Below, piece after piece: positions 38,906-47,100 of a stretch of DNA of 64,000 nucleotides. The first letter of the stretch is position 1. Each line of letters starts with the position of its first letter. The position numbers and the translations under genes are program-made. The notes below the pieces were generated by a model. The model saw only the letters and a program-made list of their open reading frames with translations, was not told where the DNA came from and ran no database searches. The stretch is taken from the NCBI GenBank assembly GCA_964017235.1, contig OZ024928.1, forward strand, positions 90,143,566-90,207,565, read 5' to 3'. This DNA is from Sabellastarte sp. h YS-2021. Its lineage: Eukaryota > Annelida > Polychaeta > Sabellida > Sabellidae.

Positions 38906-38919
38906 GGTGGAGCAGCTGT
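38875..38919 (+). promoter_or_regulatory. Programmed -1 frameshift signal between gag and pol
   Basis: A AAA AAC lies at 38875-38881 and is in the gag frame exactly as X XXY YYZ (codons GTA AAA AAC). After a 6-nt spacer, ACAGCTG (38888-38894) pairs with CAGCTGT (38913-38919), with CCC/GGG available inside. The gag stop TAG (38903-38905) is in the loop. A -1 slip continues in the pol frame with CGA GCA AAC. The fusion would be Gag residues 1-350 followed by 872 pol residues, about 1222 in all. The pol frame has no early ATG, which supports this mode of expression. Confidence 0.75.
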
Positions 38920-41499
38920 GGTAAAAATGATGGAAATGTACCTATACAGAACTGTAGGGATACTGGTGAGGCTAAGCATTATACAGGTAGTGTAGCTGAC
39001 ACAACTAATGTGAAGACTTTTGATTCACGTTACCTATGTGAAGCCGCCAATACTGCTTCCACTGGTTTACAGTGTCAGGCTGAGTTGGTCAAGTACAGCA
39101 CTGCTGCTGGTGGTGTGTCACGTAACTTATGTGAATCCAATAGGGTGAGTGAGGTCTCAATGGGAAGCAATGCTTCACATGGCCAGAAATGTGAAACCGC
39201 CACAGGTGTGTTTGCAGCAAATGTTAGTAGTAAAAATTACAAAGTCAGATTTGTGTATAATTCTAGGGTAGTCCCTAGGCAAGTAGATGCTTTGTTGGCT
39301 AGAAAGCCTGTAGTTGATAATGTCAAATGTCAAAATGTCCTTGGCAGAACTGTTTGGGCAAGTGCCAATTTTGCCAATGGTATTGGTCATAATCGTGAGT
39401 CAGGCATTAAAAAATGTCATAGTAAAATGCTACAGTCGGTTCCCAAAAACGACCCAAATGTCGTTGGTTGTGATGGGATTGTCAACCCAGTGGCTGCCAC
39501 TGGTGGGGGGCGTCCACGTGATCAGACTGATACTGCTAAGGTCATATCCCAGCCTCATTCCCTCGACCAGACCCAAACTGACTCGGATCCGGAATCAGAG
39601 TATCCGGTAGGTGTGACTCCTGTCACAGACAGTGCCATTGATTCGGGCAAGGTTCTCATTTACAATGTCAATGGTGTTGATGACAAGTTTGCAAGTTCAA
39701 TACTCCACGCTGCCCAATTTCGCAAGGTGGGGGTGGGTACCATGCATGTCAATACTGAAATACATAAAAAATGGCGTTCTCAGTCAGGTTTTGACTTCGG
39801 TTACATTCCAATTGACGAACAATGCATGTCACAGACCATGGAAAGTAATGAATGGGAAAAGGGTTCCCCCTGGGACGTGCATAGTCTTGTTAGAGCCACT
39901 GGTGTTCCCAATTTCATGAAAGCTAGAGTTCCTATTAAATCACAATTGAATGTTCAAGCTTGGAAAGACAACCTTAAAGACTATTGGGACCAGCAATTGT
40001 GTCAACTCATAGAATTCGGTTTCCCCCTTGACTTTAACAGAAAGTGTGACCTTGAGTGTGACAAGGGCAATCACAAGTCTGCCCTAGACTTCCCTGGGGA
40101 TGTAGATGCCTATATAGCAGAGGAGCTTGAATTTGGGGCTATTTTGGGACCTTTTAGTGAATCTCCTATTCCTTACAGTCACTCTTCTCCATTCATGACC
40201 AGGGCAAAGCCCAATTCCGACAGACGTCGAGTGATAATTGACCTCAGTTGGCCCCTAGGGGCTTCTGTCAATGCTGGTATTGACAAGGATTCCTATCTTG
40301 GCAGCAAATTTTGCCTTACTTTCCCCACAGTGGATCATATCACTGATGAGCTCAAAAAACTGGGTCGTGGCGCTCTGTTGTATAAGATTGACGTCTCGCG
40401 GGCGTTCCGTCACGTCAAAGTTGATCCAGGTGATTATGACCTGCTGGGCCTTGATTGGCATGGGCGTTACGTCGACACGTGCGTTCCGTTCGGGACGCGT
40501 CACGGGAGCCAGATCTTCCAGCGACTCAGCGACGGCGTCAGGTACGTCATGCGTCAGAAAGGATATGACATTATTGACTATATTGACGATTACGTCGGCG
40601 TCGGCGTTCCGAGCGTTGCGTCTGCGTCGTTTTCTGCTCTCATTGACCTCATGGGTGACCTTGGCTTGACCATAAGCCAGAAGAAGTTGGTTCCCCCTTC
40701 GACGCAAGTCACCTGTCTGGGCGTGCTCATTGACACAGTTAAAGGAACTATCTCCATACCACCTGACAAGTTGCATGACGTCACGTCAACTGTGCGTCAA
40801 TGGCTTTCCCGTGACGTTGCGTCTAAACGTGATCTTCAATCCATACTGGGTCTTTTACTGTACGTACACAAGTGCGTCAAGCCTGCCCGTATCTTTCTAA
40901 ATAGAATGCTTGACCTCCTCAGATTTGCCCACAGCCGTCAGAAAGTGACGCTCACCCCAGATTTCAAAAGGGATCTTAAGTGGTTTGCAAAGTTTTTGCC
41001 TCTCTACAATGGGGTGTCACTATATGACCACAGGCCCATTGACGTCTCCCTGGAATTGGATGCTTGCCTCACAGGCCTGGGGGGTCGTTCTGGAAATTTT
41101 ATTTACCATCTCCCTATCCCACTGGGCTACAGAAGTTGGACTATTGTCCACTTAGAGATGGTCAATATCCTTGTGGCAGTAAGGCTTTTTCATCAGCAGT
41201 GGGCTACCAAAAAGGTGTTGATACATTGTGATAATGCTGCTGTCGTGAGCGTTCTCAAATCTGGCAGGACCAGAGATCCTTACTTGGGCGCTTGCGCGCG
41301 CAACGTGTGGTACGTCGCCGCTACGTCAGACATAGATTTGCAATACACCCATGTCAGGGGTGTCGATAACAAGGTGGCAGATGCCTTGTCCAGATGGCGG
41401 GGCACTGCAGATCAGTGGCAGCTGCTGGGTTTGCATGTGCTACACCCAGTGTGGCTCCAGGTATCCCACGAGTTGCTGGAGTTAGATCCAGAGTTGTAA
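38881..41499 (+). CDS. pol: Pol: reverse transcriptase and RNase H of element 2
   Basis: This copies element RNA into DNA and degrades the RNA strand. The open frame runs from a TTG at 38800 (899 codons; residue numbers below use it), but pol proper starts after the frameshift at about residue 28. Residues 28 to about 370 match nothing I recognise; no aspartic protease motif (DTG/DSG with flanks) is evident. RT occupies about 400-680: motif A D531 (YKIDVSRAF), motif B about 567-575 (RHGSQIFQRL), motif C Y594-I-D596-D597, then PPSTQVTCLGVLID. RNase H occupies about 745-870: D754 (LELDACLTGLG), E786 (HLEMVN), D811 (HCDNAAVV) and D861 (NKVADALSRW). The protein ends in DPEL. No DNA methyltransferase domain follows, as in Ngaro. 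The RT core is unusually rich in CGTC words compared with the rest of the element. The frame is intact and all catalytic residues are present. Confidence 0.92.
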   Translation, partial: RANSCPSLGWSSCGKNDGNVPIQNCRDTGEAKHYTGSVADTTNVKTFDSRYLCEAANTASTGLQCQAELVKYSTAAGGVSRNLCESNRVSEVSMGSNASHGQKCETATGVFAANVSSKNYKVRFVYNSRVVPRQVDALLARKPVVDNVKCQNVLGRTVWASANFANGIGHNRESGIKKCHSKMLQSVPKNDPNVVGCDGIVNPVAATGGGRPRDQTDTAKVISQPHSLDQTQTDSDPESEYPVGVTPVTDSAIDSGKVLIYNVNGVDDKFASSILHAAQFRKVGVGTMHVNTEIHKKWRSQSGFDFGYIPIDEQCMSQTMESNEWEKGSPWDVHSLVRATGVPNFMKARVPIKSQLNVQAWKDNLKDYWDQQLCQLIEFGFPLDFNRKCDLECDKGNHKSALDFPGDVDAYIAEELEFGAILGPFSESPIPYSHSSPFMTRAKPNSDRRRVIIDLSWPLGASVNAGIDKDSYLGSKFCLTFPTVDHITDELKKLGRGALLYKIDVSRAFRHVKVDPGDYDLLGLDWHGRYVDTCVPFGTRHGSQIFQRLSDGVRYVMRQKGYDIIDYIDDYVGVGVPSVASASFSALIDLMGDLGLTISQKKLVPPSTQVTCLGVLIDTVKGTISIPPDKLHDVTSTVRQWLSRDVASKRDLQSILGLLLYVHKCVKPARIFLNRMLDLLRFAHSRQKVTLTPDFKRDLKWFAKFLPLYNGVSLYDHRPIDVSLELDACLTGLGGRSGNFIYHLPIPLGYRSWTIVHLEMVNILVAVRLFHQQWATKKVLIHCDNAAVVSVLKSGRTRDPYLGACARNVWYVAATSDIDLQYTHVRGVDNKVADALSRWRGTADQWQLLGLHVLHPVWLQVSHELLELDPEL

Positions 41500-41616
41500 T
41501 CTTAGTCATATTGTGTATTGTATTATGTGTATACCTTTCAGTGTGTCAGGGCCATAGCCAGGCTTTGCCTGAAAAATTTTTAATGATACTGAGAGATGCT
41601 ACGCTTTGTGTTTTAG
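41461..41616 (+). promoter_or_regulatory. Pol-recombinase junction with a candidate 3' splice site at 41616
   Basis: GCTTTGTGTTTTAG ends at 41616, with TTTTTAATGATACTGAG upstream as a possible branch region. Element 1 has an equivalent pyrimidine-rich AG at the same place and in the same exon phase. CAG|GTATCC at 41461 looks like a donor but would put the recombinase out of frame, so the true donor, if any, is elsewhere. Confidence 0.35.
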
Positions 41617-41627
41617 ATATTGAAGCA

Positions 41628-42596
41628 ATGACGTCACTTTCTGCCAAAGCCACATCAAGACTGCATGAGGCCTTTCGCCCCAAGACACGTGGGGCTTACC
41701 TTAGCATGTTTAGAACTTTTGTTGCCTTCTGTATTTATATCAAATGTGCATTGGCTAAAGTTGATATACAAGTAGTCTTATCTTTCTTAGAATGTTTAGT
41801 TATGAATGGCTGCTCAACTTCAATGGTTGAGAATTATGTGTCGGCCATAAAGGCCCATTTTGTGTTACATGACCTGTCATTTGGGGTGTTTGATCATCCA
41901 AAGTTGAAATATTTCCTAAAGGCCCTCAGAATTAACAGACCTTTATCAGTGAAGTCTCACAACATTATCTCCTTGGATACATTGGCCCTCATCTCATCTG
42001 CTTGTAAAGATTTTTCTTCAGGTGTAGTCTACAGAGCTGTATTCCTCGTGGCCTTCTTTGGCTTTTTTAGGCTATCGAATTTAGCTCCACATGCCATCTT
42101 AAGCTTTGATGAGACTAGACACTTAACTGGCCATGATATCTTCTTTACTAAAGACTTTGTGAAAGTCCTGTTAAAGTGGACTAAAACCATTCAGACCAGA
42201 GATCGAGTCCAATGTGTAACACTTCCTAGGCTTCATGACAAGCGTATTTGTCCCTATGCAGCCCTAAAAGCCTTATTTAAGATTTACCCTATGTCCTCCA
42301 AGTCATCACTCTTTCAGATCACCACCACACATGGTTACACCACATTGACTGACTCTCGAGTCCGTAAAACCTTGAAGAAAATTAATCAGTCTTTGGGTTT
42401 TAACCCAAGTTTCCATACATTCCACGATTTTAGAAGGTCAGGGGCCACATTTGCTTACAATTCTCACATTCCCATCCAGGAGATCAAGCGACATGGTACT
42501 TGGTCGTCAGACTGTGTCTGGCGGTACATCCAATCCGACCACTCATCTGGGGAAAGTTTAGCTGTGACCTTGGCCTCTACTATAAATGCTTTATAA
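41628..42596 (+). CDS. Tyrosine recombinase (integrase) of element 2
   Basis: This is the site-specific recombinase that would insert the circular cDNA. The open frame extends from an ATG at 41394 (400 codons; numbers use that frame), overlapping pol by 106 bp. Its first 75 or so residues do not resemble the element 1 protein, so the start is set at M79 (41628), next to the conserved region. The N-terminal core-binding part has HEAFRPKTRGAYLSMF (91-106) and ENYVSAIKA (146-154). Likely catalytic residues are R226 (FFGFFRLSNL), K261 or K264, H344 and R347 (HDFRR), H367 (KRHGTW), W370 and Y378 (VWRYIQ). All are present and the frame is intact. Expression could be from a spliced RNA using the acceptor at 41616. 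The stop lies 26 bp before B1. Confidence 0.88.
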   Translation: MTSLSAKATSRLHEAFRPKTRGAYLSMFRTFVAFCIYIKCALAKVDIQVVLSFLECLVMNGCSTSMVENYVSAIKAHFVLHDLSFGVFDHPKLKYFLKALRINRPLSVKSHNIISLDTLALISSACKDFSSGVVYRAVFLVAFFGFFRLSNLAPHAILSFDETRHLTGHDIFFTKDFVKVLLKWTKTIQTRDRVQCVTLPRLHDKRICPYAALKALFKIYPMSSKSSLFQITTTHGYTTLTDSRVRKTLKKINQSLGFNPSFHTFHDFRRSGATFAYNSHIPIQEIKRHGTWSSDCVWRYIQSDHSSGESLAVTLASTINAL

Positions 42597-42753
42597 CCTC
42601 CTACCTGTGGTCTGGGGTTTGAGGGTTCTTCCTATGTTATATTATGTCACTTCTTGGCAAAACATGTTACAAATTCATTCAACTTCTTTTAACTAGTAGT
42701 CTTTTTAATGTAAACTCTGGGGGTCCCTTCCTCTTCAGCAGTATAGGGGGCTT

Positions 42754-42883
42754 TGACCTTTGTGTGACCTTGGTCTAAATTTGCTATGCATTACCTCTTT
42801 GGTTATACATATGTCCCTCTTAACTAATTTCAAAGCCTCCCCTTCTGCTGGGGTTCAAGGTCACCTCAGGGGTCAGTAGGTCA
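42754..42883 (+). promoter_or_regulatory. Cluster of AGGTCA half-sites in B1 of element 2
   Basis: TGACCT is at 42754-42759 and 42765-42770; on the minus strand these form a perfect direct repeat of AGGTCA with a 5-base spacer. AGGTCA is at 42858-42863, GGGTCA at 42870-42875 and AGGTCA at 42878-42883, the last two with a 2-base spacer. Such layouts are known nuclear-receptor response elements in animals. All are repeated 908 bp downstream in B2. Function here is inferred only. Confidence 0.4.
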
Positions 42884-42925
42884 AGTCAACTGTCAGGTTG
42901 ATTTTGCAAATTTGTCATTATTTCA

Positions 42926-43032
42926 GGGCTGTCTTCTCGTACTAATTTCTCTGTGCAGCCCACATTACTATCTCTTAAAAGTTTCTCATCCATTCAGGGC
43001 TGTCTTGTTATAGTAATTTTTCTGTGCAGCCC
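42926..43032 (+). repeat. Two tandem inverted-arm units in B1 of element 2
   Basis: Two 36-bp units (42926-42961 and 42997-43032, 71 bp apart) each begin GGGCTGTCTT and end TGTGCAGCCC, so GGGCTG and CAGCCC can pair. B2 carries them at 43834-43869 and 43905-43940. Element 1 has an analogous pair of different sequence at the same place. Confidence 0.75.
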
Positions 43033-43173
43033 ATATCAGTATTTTAACTATCATCATCATGGTATATTTATAACAAAGCTTTTTATATACGTACTTTTAG
43101 TTTACCTGTAAATAGTATTAGTATTAGTATTGTATTTACAAATTTTTACAGTAACTTCTTACATATATATATT

Positions 43174-43179
43174 AATAAA
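43174..43179 (+). terminator. Polyadenylation signal AATAAA in B1 of element 2
   Basis: AATAAA is followed by GTTGTTTGTCTGTC and a G-rich run, a good downstream element. The B2 copy is at 44082-44087. Confidence 0.6.
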
Positions 43180-43204
43180 ATGGTACCCGCAGTTGTTTGT
43201 CTGT

Positions 43205-43271
43205 CTTGGGGGGTTGGGGACTGTCTCTTGGGTTGTTTGGGCGACCCGGGGGTCAGTCCTCCCCCCCCAAG
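43205..43271 (+). other. Putative recombination core site at the B1-A2 junction, element 2
   Basis: The left arm CTTGGGGGGTTGGGGACTG (43205-43223) ends exactly where B1 ends. The right arm CAGTCCTCCCCCCCCAAG (43254-43271) is its imperfect inverted repeat. The spacer is 30 bp and starts exactly at A2. At the element's outer ends the arms are separated: the left arm closes the right terminus (44113-44131) and the right arm lies at 37193-37210. Joining the two ends in a circle would recreate this site. It is inferred to be the recombinase recognition core. Confidence 0.55.
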
Positions 43272-43484
43272 GCTTGATCATGTCAGTAAGTTAGATTCCA
43301 CCTGAATACTAGGTTTGGGTACCAGTCTAACTGTTGTCAGTGTGCCTTCCAAGAAGTTTTGCTCAGTAACCTGGCAACCTGTAAACAGTTTAAATTCATT
43401 GGTGGGGTTCCTCACCTCAGTTCTTTTCCTGGCATTGAACTTCAGTTTGAATTTGACTCTTCAAGGAGAAACATGAAAAACTTT
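43224..43484 (+). repeat. A2 split direct repeat of element 2 (261 bp)
   Basis: This is the internal copy of A1, starting TCTCTTGGG directly after B1 and ending GAAAAACTTT. I found no mismatch to A1. A linker (43485-43530) beginning CCCACCCTCCCT separates it from B2; a similar linker exists in element 1. Confidence 0.92.
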
Positions 43485-43530
43485 CCCACCCTCCCTCCCA
43501 GTAATATGTAACATCACTTTCCTTAGGGAG

Positions 43531-44131
43531 GGGTTCTTCCTATGTTATATTATGTCACTTCTTGGCAAAACATGTTACAAATTCATTCAACTTCTTTTAA
43601 CTAGTAGTCTTTTTAATGTAAACTCTGGGGGTCCCTTCCTCTTCAGCAGTATAGGGGGCTTTGACCTTTGTGTGACCTTGGTCTAAATTTGCTATGCATT
43701 ACCTCTTTGGTTATACATATGTCCCTCTTAACTAATTTCAAAGCCTCCCCTTCTGCTGGGGTTCAAGGTCACCTCAGGGGTCAGTAGGTCAAGTCAACTG
43801 TCAGGTTGATTTTGCAAATTTGTCATTATTTCAGGGCTGTCTTCTCGTACTAATTTCTCTGTGCAGCCCACATTACTATCTCTTAAAAGTTTCTCATCCA
43901 TTCAGGGCTGTCTTGTTATAGTAATTTTTCTGTGCAGCCCATATCAGTATTTTAACTATCATCATCATGGTATATTTATAACAAAGCTTTTTATATACGT
44001 ACTTTTAGTTTACCTGTAAATAGTATTAGTATTAGTATTGTATTTACAAATTTTTACAGTAACTTCTTACATATATATATTAATAAAATGGTACCTGCAG
44101 TTGTTTGTCTGTCTTGGGGGGTTGGGGACTG
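43531..44131 (+). repeat. B2 split direct repeat and right terminus of element 2
   Basis: This second 601-bp copy differs from B1 at one base I could find (GGTACCTGC here, GGTACCCGC in B1). It ends GGGGACTG and satellite resumes with AAATCACC at 44132. Confidence 0.92.
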
Positions 44132-47100
44132 AAATCACCTGCCACCCACTGAATCTGATTGCACAGGTTTCAGGATTACATCTGGTGTACCAGTGATGTC
44201 ATATGTGTGAAATAGGGTCCAGGAAGCCGAAAATACAGCCTCAGCTGGCTGGCTCAGGATAGGCTGATATTTTCTCAGTTAAGGCAGGTTTAAGGTTGTA
44301 AACCACATTGTGTCCCACAGGAGTCGCCACTTGAATGAATTTTAGTAGTGTGTTCCTTCAGAAATGCATATGTAGTCCAAAGTACAGGTTCAGGGAGTGT
44401 AGGTGGCGAGGATGTCATAAAATGCCAGATCAGTCAAAACCACCTCTTAAAGTTGATCAATCTTGCTGAAATTTTCACAGAAAACTCAGTTTATATCAAA
44501 GAATGAATTTGTACTGGCCTGGTCCACTCGAGGGCCATATTAGGAATTTCATTTCCGGGGTGTGGGGGGGGCCCCCTGGCCTCCCCTCATTTGGGGAATG
44601 TCAGGTATATCACAATATTGCCAGTCTGAAGCCCCCCATTTAATTTCATGCTCGTTTCAACAATAAAGGGGGATATTTTAGGCACATTTGGAGCATTACA
44701 TGTCTGAACAGAAAATATTTAACCCCAATAATGCTGTTAAAATGGTCCAAAATAGATGTAAATCAGCCCAAACCAGTACTAAATATTACTCTGTAGCCAC
44801 GAAACTTGGCCCAAAAATCACCTGCCACCCACTGAATCTGATTGCACAGGTTTCAGGATTACATCTGGTGTACCAGTGATGTCATATGTGTGAAATAGGG
44901 TCCAGGAAGCCGAAAATACAGCCTCAGCTGGCTGGCTCAGGATAGGCTGATATTTTCTCAGTTAAGGCAGGTTTAAGGTTGTAAACCACATTGTGTCCCA
45001 CAGGAGTCGCCACTTGAATGAATTTTAGTAGTGTGTTCCTTCAGAAATGCATATGTAGTCCAAAGTACAGGTTCAGGGAGTGTAGGTGGCGAGGATGTCA
45101 TAAAATGCCAGATCAGTCAAAACCACCTCTTAAAGTTGATCAATCTTGCTGAAATTTTCACAGAAAACTCAGTTTATATCAAAGAATGAATTTGTACTGG
45201 CCTGGTCCACTCGAGGGCCATATTAGGAATTTCATTTCCGTGGTGTGGGGGGCCCCCTGGCCTCCCCTCATTTGGGGAATGTCAGGTATATCACAATATT
45301 GCCAGTCTGAAGCCCCCCATTTAATTTCATGCTCGTTTCAACAATAAAGGGGGATATTTTAGGCACATTTGGAGCATTACATGTCTGAACAGAAAATATT
45401 TAACCCCAATAATGCTGTTAAAATGGTCCAAAATAGATGTAAATCAGCCCAAACCAGTACTAAATATTACTCTGTAGCCACGAAACTTGGCCCAAAAATC
45501 ACCTGCCACCCACTGAATCTGATTGCACAGGTTTCAGGATTACATCTGGTGTACCAGTGATGTCATATGTGTGAAATAGGGTCCAGGAAGCCGAAAATAC
45601 AGCCTCAGCTGGCTGGCTCAGGATAGGCTGATATTTTCTCAGTTAAGGCAGGTTTAAGGTTGTAAACCACATTGTGTCCCACAGGAGTCGCCACTTGAAT
45701 GAATTTTAGTAGTGTGTTCCTTCAGAAATGCATATGTAGTCCAAAGTACAGGTTCAGGGAGTGTAGGTGGCGAGGATGTCGTAAAATGCCAGATCAGTCA
45801 AAACCACCTCTTAAAGTTGATCAATCTTGCTGAAATTTTCACAGAAAACTCAGTTTATATCAAAGAATGAATTTGTACTGGCCTGGTCCACTCGAGGGCC
45901 ATATTAGGAATTTCATTTCCGGGGTGTGGGGGGCCCCCTGGCCTCCCCTCATTTGGGGAATGTCAGGTATATCACAATATTGCCAGTCTGAAGCCCCCCA
46001 TTTAATTTCATGCTCGTTTCAACAATAAAGGGGGATGTTTTAGGCACATTTGGAGCATTACATGTCTGAACAGAAAATATTTAACCCCAATAATGCTGTT
46101 AAAATGGTCCAAAATAGATGTAAATCAGCCCAAACCAGTACTAAATATTACTCTGTAGCCACGAAACTTGGCCCAAAAATCACCTGCCACCCACTGAATC
46201 TGATTGCACAGGTTTCAGGATTACATCTGGTGTACCAGTGATGTTATATGTGTGAAATAGGGTCCAGGAAGCCGTAAATACAGCCTCAGCTGGCTGGCTA
46301 AGGATAGGCTGATATTTTCTCAGTTAAGGCAGGTTTAAGGTTGTAAACCACATTGTGTCCCACAGGAGTCGCCACTTGAATGAATTTTAGTAGTGTGTTC
46401 CTTCAGAAATGCATATGTAGTCCAAACTACAGGTTCAGGGAGTGTAGGTGGCGAGTATGTCATAAAATACCAGATCAGTCAAAACCACCTCTTAAAGTTG
46501 ATCAATCTTGCTGAAATTTTCACAGAAAACTCAGTTTATATCAAAGAATGAATTTGTACTGGCCTGGTCCACTCGAGGGCCATATTAGGAATTTCATTTC
46601 CGGGGTGTGGGGGGCCCCCTGGCCTCCCCTCATTTGGGGAATGTCAGGTATATCACAATATTGCCAGTCTGAAGCCCCCCATTTAATTTCATGCTCGTTT
46701 CAACAATAAAGGGGGATATTTTAGGCACATTTGGAGCATTACATGTCTGAACAGAAAATATTTAACCCCAATAATGCTGTTAAAATGGTCCAAAATAGAT
46801 GTAAATCAGCCCAAACCAGTACTAAATATTACTCTGTAGCCACGAAACTTGGCCCAAAAATCACCTGCCACCCACTGAATCTGATTGCACAGGTTTCAGG
46901 ATTACATCTGGTGTACCAGTGATGTCATATGTGTGAAATAGGGTCCAGGAAGCCGAAAATACAGCCTCAGCTGGCTGGCTCAGGATAGGCTGATATTTTC
47001 TCAGTTAAGGCAGGTTTAAGGTTGTAAACCATATTGTGTCCCACAGGAGTCGCCACTTGAATGAATTTTAGTAGTGTGTTCCTTCAGAAATGCATATGTA

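Larger units (their letters stand above)
42623..43223 (+). repeat. B1 split direct repeat of element 2 (601 bp)
   Basis: It runs from GGGTTCTTCCTATG to GGGGTTGGGGACTG and is repeated as B2. It serves as the 3' untranslated region. It has clustered AGGTCA-type half-sites (42754-42883), two tandem inverted-arm units (42926-43032), an AATAAA at 43174-43179 and a following T/G-rich stretch. It joins A2 with no intervening base. Confidence 0.92.
37163..44131 (+). mobile_element. Element 2: complete Ngaro-type retrotransposon, 6969 bp
   Basis: The order is A1 (37163-37423), a leader, gag, RT/RNase H, tyrosine recombinase, B1 (42623-43223), A2 (43224-43484), a 46-bp linker and B2 (43531-44131). This A1-genes-B1-A2-B2 layout is the split direct repeat pattern of Ngaro and PAT elements. 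The absence of a methyltransferase domain between RNase H and the recombinase favours Ngaro over DIRS or PAT. The flanks GGCCCAA and AAATCACC rejoin into an unbroken monomer, so there is no target-site duplication, as expected for recombinase-mediated insertion. A1 and A2 read as identical, and B1 and B2 differ at one site (C at about 43187, T at the matching base in B2). With all frames open, this is a recent and possibly active copy. It is in the same orientation as element 1 but is from a different subfamily. Confidence 0.93.

Noticed and set aside
40255..40776. 173-codon minus-strand open frame
   Set aside because: It lies fully inside the RT coding region and is a by-product of the CGTC-rich codon pattern.
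41427..41433. G GGT TTG heptamer in the pol frame within the pol-recombinase overlap, a possible second -1 frameshift
   Set aside because: It fits X XXY YYZ and would lead into the recombinase frame, but Z = G is unfavourable, the downstream protein is not conserved there, and element 1 has its recombinase in a different relative frame with no overlap.
41461..41466. CAG|GTATCC as splice donor for the recombinase exon
   Set aside because: Joining it to 41617 gives the wrong phase and a stop within five codons.
41394..41627. N-terminal extension of the element 2 recombinase with a hydrophobic stretch
   Set aside because: It overlaps the RNase H end in another frame, is not found in element 1, and its hydrophobic run is best explained as non-coding sequence between pol and the splice acceptor-like site.
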